Of a stretch of DNA of 64,000 bases, positions 57,922 through 64,000 are shown in pieces; the stretch's first letter is position 1, and the number at the start of each line of letters is the position of its first letter. This DNA comes from Labrenzia sp. PHM005 (lineage in GTDB: Bacteria; Pseudomonadota; Alphaproteobacteria; Rhizobiales; Stappiaceae), in NCBI RefSeq assembly GCF_006517275.1, contig NZ_CP041191.1:2289001-2353000 (forward strand), given 5' to 3'. The notes beneath the pieces are model-generated. The model saw only the letters and a program-made list of their open reading frames with translations. It was not told the origin of the DNA and ran no database searches. A program made the position numbers and the translations under genes.

Positions 57922-59601
57922 TTAACTTGTCTGATTGATCTGTTCGGCCTCAGGCGCCTTGCCGCCGTTTTTGAGCCGGTAGGCCACCATCACCGCCCCG
58001 GTCAGAGCCATCACGATGGCAACGGAGGGACGAACGATGCCAGGCATCATGAACACTGGGATGGATTGAACAATCAGCAGGGCAGGCACGAAGAACCGGG
58101 CCCATACCGCTGTTTTCATGTGCTTTTGGTAGTAAGGGAAAAGAAGAGAGAAACACCCGAGAAGCAGGAAGAACAGTGACCATGGCCGGCTGATGAACAC
58201 CATGATGTCATCTGACCGTGCAAACACTTGGCTCAGCCTTGCTTCTGCGATGCCACCCAGCACGACCCCCAGTACCATCGGCACAATCGGGAACCCAAGA
58301 GCGCGTATGACAAAGCCGATGATGCCAAAGATGAACAGCGTCCACATATCGTAGGTGATGTTGTTCAGGGCAAAGATGCCGACCGAGCAATAGAACAGGA
58401 TCACGGCGGTCAGCATGTACATCTTCACCTTGGTCACGAGCACAAAAGCTCTGAGCGTGAAGGACTGCATAAACAGCATCATGAAGTTGGCGACGAAGAA
58501 TGCCAGGAAGATCGAATAGGCAATCTGTGGCTCGTCAGTGATAAACGATGGGCTCGGGATCACATCGTGGATCAGTAGGGCGCCGAGCATGATTGCTGTC
58601 ATGATGTCGCCCGGCAACCCTAGCGCCATCATAACGATCAACGCTCCGCCGGCCGTTGCATTGTTCGCAGATTCCGGCGCAATGATCCCGTCGATTGCAC
58701 CCGAACCAAATTTGTCGGAATCTTTACTGGTCTTCTTGGCCTGATCATAAGCGAGGATATTGGAGATCGTGCTGCCCGCTGCGGGCAGGACGCCGACAAA
58801 TACGCCGATCAGGGAGGAGCGGACAATATTGCCCCAGCGTCTGATGACCTCGCGCGCAGATCCCAAGTAATCGATATGAACGGCATGAGCTTCGTTGCCG
58901 CCGAGGCGTTGATGCGCTTTTTCGGACGTCCGGACATCACCAAGCAGCCGGCTGAAGGCAAACAGGCCAACAAGCACCGGCAGGAAGGCAAATCCCTGAG
59001 CAGCTGGGTCCACCCCGAAGGTGAAGCGTGGCAAGCCAAAGACAACGTCATTGCCGACGGTTGAAATCAGCAACCCCAAGAGTGCCGCCATCAGCCCCTT
59101 GAGGATCTGGTCACCGGCCATACTGGCAGTCACGGTCAGGGCGAATAGGATCAGCGAGAAATAATCGACGGGTTGAAACTCAAGGCCGATGAGCGCCAGT
59201 TGCGGGGCAACGATCATCAAGACGATGGACGCAATGACACCACCGAAGAAAGATGCCCACACCCCGATACCCAGTGCCAGACCTGGTTTGCCGCCTCGCG
59301 CCATTGGATAACCGTCAAAGGTTGTTGCGACCGATGAGGGCGTTCCGGGAATTCCGGTCAATATACCGGACATCAGGCCACCCGACAGGCCGCCAACATA
59401 GACGGCGATCATGGTTGCCAAACCTTCGACCGGGGTCATGGAGAAGGTGAAGGGCAACACCAGCACGACTGCCATGGCGATGGTAAAGCCGGGTATGGCA
59501 CCGGCAACCAGTCCGGCCATCGTACCGACCATCATCAAGATCATTGTCTTTATGGTGAAGAGTTCGGGCGCTGCTGTCGCCAGATTTTCAAAGAGACCCA
59601 T
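57922..59601 (-). CDS. tctA: Tripartite tricarboxylate transporter large permease (TctA)
   Basis: A 559-residue membrane protein, longer than the usual ~500 because of a C-terminal extension of extra hydrophobic segments. TctA marks are GAIPGFTIAMAVVLVLPFTFSM-like N-terminal repeat residues (GAIPGFTIAMAVVLVL), GILTGIPGTPSSVATTFDGY and the second internal repeat GVLPAAGSTISNILAYDQAKK. It is the translocation subunit of a TTT uptake system with TctB and TctC, driven by an ion gradient. Confidence 0.93.
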   Translation of the reverse strand: MGLFENLATAAPELFTIKTMILMMVGTMAGLVAGAIPGFTIAMAVVLVLPFTFSMTPVEGLATMIAVYVGGLSGGLMSGILTGIPGTPSSVATTFDGYPMARGGKPGLALGIGVWASFFGGVIASIVLMIVAPQLALIGLEFQPVDYFSLILFALTVTASMAGDQILKGLMAALLGLLISTVGNDVVFGLPRFTFGVDPAAQGFAFLPVLVGLFAFSRLLGDVRTSEKAHQRLGGNEAHAVHIDYLGSAREVIRRWGNIVRSSLIGVFVGVLPAAGSTISNILAYDQAKKTSKDSDKFGSGAIDGIIAPESANNATAGGALIVMMALGLPGDIMTAIMLGALLIHDVIPSPSFITDEPQIAYSIFLAFFVANFMMLFMQSFTLRAFVLVTKVKMYMLTAVILFYCSVGIFALNNITYDMWTLFIFGIIGFVIRALGFPIVPMVLGVVLGGIAEARLSQVFARSDDIMVFISRPWSLFFLLLGCFSLLFPYYQKHMKTAVWARFFVPALLIVQSIPVFMMPGIVRPSVAIVMALTGAVMVAYRLKNGGKAPEAEQINQTS

Positions 59602-59605
59602 GGCG

Positions 59606-60091
59606 TCAGTAAACCCTCAGAATTTCGCCTTCCGGCAGCAATACGCCGAGCAATTGAGTGAAGATCGCCCACATGCCGACCACGAAAAACAGCGAGATGG
59701 CAGCGTGAAGAGCAAGTTGTTTGGGTTTCCAGCCGCCGAGCACATTCAAAGTGAGGAACACGTAGACCAGGCCGCCCAGCAACATGCCGGCAACCGGCAT
59801 TGAAACCAGGAATAAAGAGAAGAGTGAAAAGCAGATGATCGGATTACGATTATGATCCCACAAACCGCGCAGGCTTGATTTTTCCTCAGCTTTCGTGTCC
59901 ACCACGCCCCGTTGCGACTGGACCAGAAGCAAAGCTGAGAGCAGGGTCAGGGGCACCAGAATGATGCGGGGCCACAATGCTGGGGACATCTGCCCGAACA
60001 TAGCTTCCGGCAGATTCATGGATGCAATGAACATCACGGCGCAAAGCAGCAGAAAGAAGACCGCAACGAAGGTGTCTCGGTTGAGTGTCAT
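59606..60091 (-). CDS. tctB: Tripartite tricarboxylate transporter small permease (TctB)
   Basis: A 161-residue membrane protein with four predicted helices, the TctB subunit of the TTT system. It starts at 60091 with a weak ribosome-binding site and ends 4 bp before tctA. The gap to tctC is 115 bp and contains a hairpin. Confidence 0.88.
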   Translation of the reverse strand: MTLNRDTFVAVFFLLLCAVMFIASMNLPEAMFGQMSPALWPRIILVPLTLLSALLLVQSQRGVVDTKAEEKSSLRGLWDHNRNPIICFSLFSLFLVSMPVAGMLLGGLVYVFLTLNVLGGWKPKQLALHAAISLFFVVGMWAIFTQLLGVLLPEGEILRVY

Positions 60092-60127
60092 ACCGGGTAT
60101 CCAGGATGATTGGGACCAGGAGCCGAA

Positions 60128-60156
60128 GGACCACGACCTTGATATTGACGTGGCCC
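60128..60156 (-). terminator. Intercistronic hairpin between tctC and tctB
   Basis: GGACCACG (60128-60135) pairs with CGTGGCCC (60149-60156), eight pairs with one G-U, around a 13-nt loop, about 50 nt after the tctC stop on the minus strand. It fits the pattern of hairpins after binding-protein genes in this window. Confidence 0.45.
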
Positions 60157-60206
60157 ACCGACATTTCAGGAAAAGACTTGATAGTGTTGTTTCAAGTCCA
60201 ACCTAG

Positions 60207-61190
60207 CTACTGAAAACGGCCAACTTTGAGGGCTTTTGCTGCATCCAGGAACTCAGTTTCGGTTCCCTTCCACCAATTGGCGTATTCATCCGGACCGAGG
60301 TAGACTACAGATGTACCCTTGGCTGCCTGCGCGTCGACAAACTCCTTGTCTTCGGTCGGCTTCTTGAAAACATTGGCCCAGTACTCGACGATCTCCGGCG
60401 GTGTGCCCTTTGGCAGCATGACACCGCGTGTCAGCGAGTAGGTCATGTCGACTCCAAGCTCTTTTAAGGTCGGAACATCCGGGATCAGTTGATTGCGCTC
60501 ATCGGCTGCAATGGCAAATGCCTTCAGTTTCCCGTCACCGCGCTGGGTCCGGGCTGCGGCCATGTTGATGCCGCCAAGGTCAATGGACCCGTTGAGAAGG
60601 CCAGTAATTCGGCCGGCTGTTCCGCCCTGGAACGGCACATACTGAAAGTCAGTTCCTGTCTTGGCACCAAGCATGATCCAGAGGAAATGGCTTGTTGCAC
60701 CCATTGAGACGCCTGTTGGTATCTCACCTGGCTTTGCCTTGGCCGCAGCCAACATTCCCTCGAGATCTTCATATTCAACATGCCCGCCAGCGCCGATAAT
60801 TTCAGGCGTATCTGTCAACATGGCAACAGGCTCAAATCCATCCCAACTGAAGTCAGTTACTCCATTGATGTAATTCACGACCAGATGCTGGTGAATTGCA
60901 AATAGGGTACACCCGTCCGGTTTGGCGGCATGGGCTTCCTTGGCTCCCTTTGCTCCACCCTGTCCCGGAACAGTCACGACCTTCACCTTGACCGGTGCAT
61001 CAGATGCGTCGATGGCTTTTTCAAAAATCCCAAAGATTACACCTGTACCGCCACCGGCGCCCCATGGCACCACCAGCTTCGCTGTTGAGCAAGGCAGTTC
61101 AACAGCCTGCGCGGTACCAGATGTCCCGAGTACAACAGCCGCCATCATCGCGGCTCCACCCAAGAGTGTACGAACGAGCTTCCTATTCAT
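60207..61190 (-). CDS. tctC: Tripartite tricarboxylate transporter binding protein (TctC/Bug family)
   Basis: A 327-residue periplasmic binding protein of the Bug family. Signal peptide about 1-29 (ending GTAQA before VELP). Visible marks are KLVVPWGAGGGTGVIFG, VPGQGGAKGAKEAHAAKPDG and FQYVPFQGGTAGRITGLLNGSIDLGG (listed here as separate pieces FQYVPFQGGTA and LLNGSIDLGG). Bug proteins bind carboxylates through ordered water. First gene of an eight-gene operon, divergent from a LysR regulator. Confidence 0.93.
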   Translation of the reverse strand: MNRKLVRTLLGGAAMMAAVVLGTSGTAQAVELPCSTAKLVVPWGAGGGTGVIFGIFEKAIDASDAPVKVKVVTVPGQGGAKGAKEAHAAKPDGCTLFAIHQHLVVNYINGVTDFSWDGFEPVAMLTDTPEIIGAGGHVEYEDLEGMLAAAKAKPGEIPTGVSMGATSHFLWIMLGAKTGTDFQYVPFQGGTAGRITGLLNGSIDLGGINMAAARTQRGDGKLKAFAIAADERNQLIPDVPTLKELGVDMTYSLTRGVMLPKGTPPEIVEYWANVFKKPTEDKEFVDAQAAKGTSVVYLGPDEYANWWKGTETEFLDAAKALKVGRFQ

Positions 61191-61240
61191 TGACGTCCTC
61201 CCAAAAGTCGTCAGCCAACGCGCCTTAGATGGAAATCGAT

Positions 61241-61295
61241 ATTATCTATATTTTCTGATAATTTTCCATTTTATGGCCGATAGCTAATTTTTATC
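61241..61295. promoter_or_regulatory. LysR-type binding region between tctC and lysR
   Basis: ATTATC-N10-GATAAT (61241-61262) is a perfect interrupted dyad, and GATA-N9-TATC (61279-61295) is a second, related one. Both fit the T-N11-A style of LysR boxes, lie in the divergent spacer and are 51-105 bp from the tctC start. Confidence 0.5.
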
Positions 61296-61363
61296 AGTTT
61301 AATTGCGCTCGTCGGATAAACAATATAGAGATAGAGAACACTTTGTTGCGTGAGGGAAACAAT

Positions 61364-62317
61364 ATGGACCCGGAACTGCTGACCGATATGGCGGTCTTTG
61401 CGGCGGTCGTAGAGCAAAACGGCTTCACCACAGCTGCTGAAACGCTCAATATGTCGAAATCTAATGTCAGTCGCAGAATTTCAGCGCTCGAAGACCGGCT
61501 TAACCTCAAGCTGATCCATCGAACCACCCGGAAAATTGGTGTTACGGAAAGTGGCCGGCTCTACTACGAGTACTGTGCCCGGCTTGTAGCTGAAGGTCGT
61601 GCTGCCGATGCCGCAATGATGGCTATGACATCGTCACCAAGCGGACTGTTGAACATCAGCCTGCCAGAAACCCTGGGTCGCTCGTTTATTCTACCGCTGC
61701 TTCCCAAGTTTTTGGAAAATCACCCCAACATTCGACTCAATGTCACCTTCTGCAACAGAAAAGTCGACCTGATTGAAGAACGTTGCGACGTAGCTGTTCG
61801 AAAGGGCGCAATTGAAGACGATACCCTGTGTGCTGTCCCATTGGGCGCATCGAGTCAGTTTCTGTTTGCAGCTCCGGCCTACCTAAAAACCAGCGATGTT
61901 ATCCAAAATCCTTCTGATCTAGAAAAGCACGCCTTTATCGCTAGTCGGACAGGCTTCGGGCCTATGAAGGTAGATTTGCGTGAAACGAGTGAGGTGGTTT
62001 CAGTTACGCTGCTTCCGCGTATCGGAGTTCGCGACCATGAGGCGGTTTTGAGTCTTGCTCTTGCCGGCATGGGGGTTGCGCTCTTGCCAGCCTGGTTGGC
62101 ACGTGAACATGTTGTGTCTGGAGAGTTGGAGGAGGTTCTGCCGAAATGGCGAGGTCCTTCGGTCGACTTCAATGCGGTATTTCATCCTCATCGCGGAATG
62201 GCACCCAGCTTGCGGGTCTTCATTGATTTTCTAAAGGTTCAATTTAAAGCGCATAGGCCATTGGAAGATGGAGTAATGATCGCCTCGCGCCCACCGCGCT
62301 TAACAGTCGTAAACTAG
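61364..62317 (+). CDS. LysR-family transcriptional regulator
   Basis: A 317-residue regulator: winged HTH (about 1-60; DMAVFAAVVEQNGFTTAAETL, SKSNVSRRISALEDRL) and a LysR substrate-binding domain of the CrgA-like group (about 90-300; LNISLPETLGRSFILPLLPKF). ATG 61364 behind GAGGGA is preferred to a TTG 21 bp upstream. It is divergent from the TTT operon and most likely activates it with the substrate or an intermediate as co-inducer. Confidence 0.93.
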   Translation: MDPELLTDMAVFAAVVEQNGFTTAAETLNMSKSNVSRRISALEDRLNLKLIHRTTRKIGVTESGRLYYEYCARLVAEGRAADAAMMAMTSSPSGLLNISLPETLGRSFILPLLPKFLENHPNIRLNVTFCNRKVDLIEERCDVAVRKGAIEDDTLCAVPLGASSQFLFAAPAYLKTSDVIQNPSDLEKHAFIASRTGFGPMKVDLRETSEVVSVTLLPRIGVRDHEAVLSLALAGMGVALLPAWLAREHVVSGELEEVLPKWRGPSVDFNAVFHPHRGMAPSLRVFIDFLKVQFKAHRPLEDGVMIASRPPRLTVVN

Positions 62318-62809
62318 CTGGCATGCCTGTGTGACCAGGATATTTAGTCGGCTGGAATGAGAATGAACGCTGATAGAGAGAAAGAGGTCGGGGGCGATAC
62401 TGGGATTTGCCCGGAGTAATCTAAGGGCCCCAGGCTTTCATTTTCTGCTGCTGTTCGAATTGGGCGTGCAACAGCTTCCTGTTCCTCGCATGTTTGCACT
62501 TTGGATTGAAGAGCATCTCGACGAAGGCGAGCATCTCTCGTGGCGAAATTTTACTGCTCTCGAGGGTATTCTATCGCACCTTTTCCCGTTTGAAATCGTC
62601 ACTGATTTTGCTCGCGCCGACTATTGCTTCGTTACCAGAAAAACAAAAATGAAGACGTCTGCTTATGTCGTAGGTTCGCATATGGACAAATAATATGAAA
62701 AATCATATAACTTCACAATTCGCATCACAAGCAAAGTCAATCAAACAGAAAATAATGCGAGTGAACTGCCGGAAGGGGACCGGTACAGCGACCGACAACT
62801 GGAGGAATC
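62318..62809. promoter_or_regulatory. Spacer upstream of the third TRAP operon
   Basis: This 492-bp gap has no recognisable gene; a 77-codon TTG-initiated frame at 62460-62693 has no ribosome-binding site of note and no known relatives that I can recall. A perfect dyad ATATGA-A4-TCATAT lies at 62693-62708, about 100 bp upstream of dctP, and is a reasonable operator candidate in the promoter region. Confidence 0.35.
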
Positions 62810-63823
62810 ATGAACAAGTTTGCGAAATTGCTGACGACCGCTGCGTTATGCTTCGGCGCCACGGCCGGTGTGGCGATGGCTGAAACCAAGCTGACCATTT
62901 CAACTTGGCTGCCGCCAAAACATTCCATTAACACCGGAATGTTTGAAGGGTTGATCGACATGATGGAAGAGGCCACTGGAGGCGAAGTTACCGGTGAGCT
63001 GAAGCACGGTCTGGCGCCGCCGCCGGCTCAGATGGATTTGATCATGGATGGTGCTGCCGATATCGCCATCATCTTTCACGGCTATCAGCCAGGGCGTTTT
63101 GTTGGCACCAAACTGATCGAATTGCCTGGATATGAAGGGAACGCTGAAGCGGCTTCTGTTGCCTATTGGCGTGTGCACGAAGCGCATTTGGCTAAGCTGG
63201 GCGAGCACCGCGGCGTGAAAGTGATTTCGCTGAATACCCATGGGCCTGGCCAGATGCACTCAAATGCCGAAGTGACCGAGCTGGCGCAGCTGAACGGCAT
63301 GAAAATGCGCATTGGCGGCGGTGTTGCCGGCGATGTCGGAGCGGCTCTTGGTGTGAAAGGCATTCGCGTGCCGGGTCCGAAGGTTTACGAAACCCTGGCC
63401 TCCAATGCAGCCGATGGCGTGGCGATCTCGATCGAGAGCCGCGTTGGTTTCAAACTCACCGAAGTGGCCAAAAACGTCTATCAGATGCCCGGCGGTTTTT
63501 ATCGTGGATCCTTTGCAGTGATCATGAGCCAGGAAGCGTTTGACGCCCTGTCGGAAGACGCGCAGAAGGCGCTTGATGAAAAGGTCTTTGGAGAACCTGC
63601 AAGCCGGATGATGGGCAAGGTCTGGGATGACGCGGACGCAAAGGGTGTTGCGGCCACTCAGGCTGCCGAAGACAACGCAATCCATGTCGCCAATGAGGCC
63701 GATCAGGCGGCATTCGCCAAGATCGCCAAAGAAGTGACTGCAAAGGTTTTGGCCGAATTGGAAACTGCGGGCGTCGACGCTCAGGCAGCTCACGATATGG
63801 TCAAATCTGAGATGGCCAAGTAA
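62810..63823 (+). CDS. dctP: TRAP transporter solute-binding protein (DctP)
   Basis: A 337-residue DctP-family binding protein: signal peptide about 1-24 (ending GVAMA before ETKL), then MKMRIGGGVAGDVG as the Arg-containing binding segment and ISIESRVGFKLTEVAK. ATG 62810 has GGAGG 5 nt upstream. A hairpin follows the stop and a dctQ gene begins 69 bp downstream, so this starts a third TRAP operon, in the order P-Q-(M), that continues outside the window. Confidence 0.92.
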   Translation: MNKFAKLLTTAALCFGATAGVAMAETKLTISTWLPPKHSINTGMFEGLIDMMEEATGGEVTGELKHGLAPPPAQMDLIMDGAADIAIIFHGYQPGRFVGTKLIELPGYEGNAEAASVAYWRVHEAHLAKLGEHRGVKVISLNTHGPGQMHSNAEVTELAQLNGMKMRIGGGVAGDVGAALGVKGIRVPGPKVYETLASNAADGVAISIESRVGFKLTEVAKNVYQMPGGFYRGSFAVIMSQEAFDALSEDAQKALDEKVFGEPASRMMGKVWDDADAKGVAATQAAEDNAIHVANEADQAAFAKIAKEVTAKVLAELETAGVDAQAAHDMVKSEMAK

Positions 63824-63840
63824 GGCTGCTAAGTGTTCAT

Positions 63841-63870
63841 CGGGGCGGCCTTTTTCTAATTGCCGTCCCG
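63841..63870 (+). terminator. Intercistronic hairpin after the third dctP
   Basis: CGGGGCGGC (63841-63849) pairs with GCCGTCCCG (63862-63870), nine pairs with one G-U, around a T-rich 12-nt loop, 18 nt after the dctP stop and 22 nt before dctQ. Confidence 0.55.
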
Positions 63871-63891
63871 TTGCATCCTAAAGGCTCAACA

Positions 63892-64000
63892 ATGCTCAGT
63901 CTATCCAATCTCCTTAAGACGGTGGCAATGCTGCCGGTCTTCGTGGCTGCCTGTTCTCTATTTTTTCTGATGGTTTTGACCTTTTTCGACGTAATCTTAC
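63892..64000 (+). CDS. dctQ: TRAP transporter small permease (DctQ), 5' part only
   Basis: Thirty-six codons from ATG 63892 run to the window edge. The N-terminus (MLSLSNLLKTVAMLP, then a hydrophobic helix with VLTFFDVIL) fits the first membrane segment of a DctQ subunit, and the position right after dctP supports that. AAAGG precedes the start. The rest, and the expected dctM, lie outside the window. Confidence 0.75.
   Translation, partial: MLSLSNLLKTVAMLPVFVAACSLFFLMVLTFFDVIL

Noticed and set aside
62460..62693. 77-codon frame between lysR and dctP
   Set aside because: TTG start without a ribosome-binding site, no recognised domain; kept only as a remark in the spacer entry.

Overview
The window is a stretch of an alphaproteobacterial chromosome, most likely a marine heterotroph of the Stappiaceae/Roseibium-Labrenzia or Rhodobacteraceae kind. 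This is inferred from gene content: three TRAP transporters, a tripartite tricarboxylate (TTT) transporter, sugar and peptide ABC importers, RTX proteins and many small XRE-cupin, RpiR, ROK, MarR and LysR regulators. I see no rRNA, tRNA, CRISPR array or intact insertion sequence. Nearly all of the DNA belongs to compact substrate-uptake and catabolism operons, each with a local regulator.

Layout. (1) 0.3-7.4 kb: an RpiR repressor faces a TRAP transporter (dctQMP) followed by an M81 peptidase, a DSD1/D-threonine-aldolase-like PLP enzyme and a RidA protein. Three copies of an operator-like 15-mer lie between the regulator and the transporter. (2) 7.4-17.3 kb: a DesK/NarX-type two-component pair, a LuxR-type regulator with an autoinducer-binding-like domain but no luxI, and a 1965-residue RTX/cadherin protein ending in four exact-period 43-residue repeats. 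(3) 17.4-28.8 kb: a glycine/serine catabolic block on the minus strand (glyA, lpd, Na+/alanine-glycine symporter, usp, gcvT, gcvH, gcvP, sdaA), with a divergent XRE-cupin regulator. (4) 28.9-36.5 kb: a sugar ABC importer with glucokinase and a NagB-II-like SIS deaminase/isomerase, under a divergent ROK regulator. (5) 36.6-40.4 kb: a MarR regulator and a large reductive dehalogenase fused to its own flavin/ferredoxin reductase. (6) 40.5-45.9 kb: a second TRAP transporter with a Tat-type binding protein, a class III aminotransferase and an XRE-cupin regulator. (7) 46.3-52.0 kb: a dipeptide/oligopeptide ABC importer. (8) 52.8-62.3 kb: an eight-gene operon of a TTT transporter plus SDR, TPP enzyme, NIPSNAP, nu-class GST and aldehyde dehydrogenase, with a divergent LysR. 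(9) 62.8-64.0 kb: the start of a third TRAP operon, cut by the window edge.

How the genes work together. The glycine block can import glycine/alanine, cleave glycine to CO2, NH3 and methylene-THF, convert glycine to serine, and deaminate serine to pyruvate. The sugar operon can import, phosphorylate and deaminate or isomerise an (amino)sugar. The regions flanking these blocks look like scavenging of specific organic acids, peptides and halogenated compounds.

The most striking item is the BhbA-type self-sufficient reductive dehalogenase (about 37.2-40.4 kb). It has no Tat signal and no membrane anchor gene, carries two 4Fe-4S motifs, a PDR-like reductase and a plant-type 2Fe-2S domain in one chain, and sits behind a MarR gene with a perfect 19-bp palindrome. 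Its start codon overlaps the stop of a 21-codon leader reading frame that owns the only good ribosome-binding site. A second general pattern is a stable hairpin just downstream of the solute-binding-protein gene in five transport operons, which would raise binding protein over permease.
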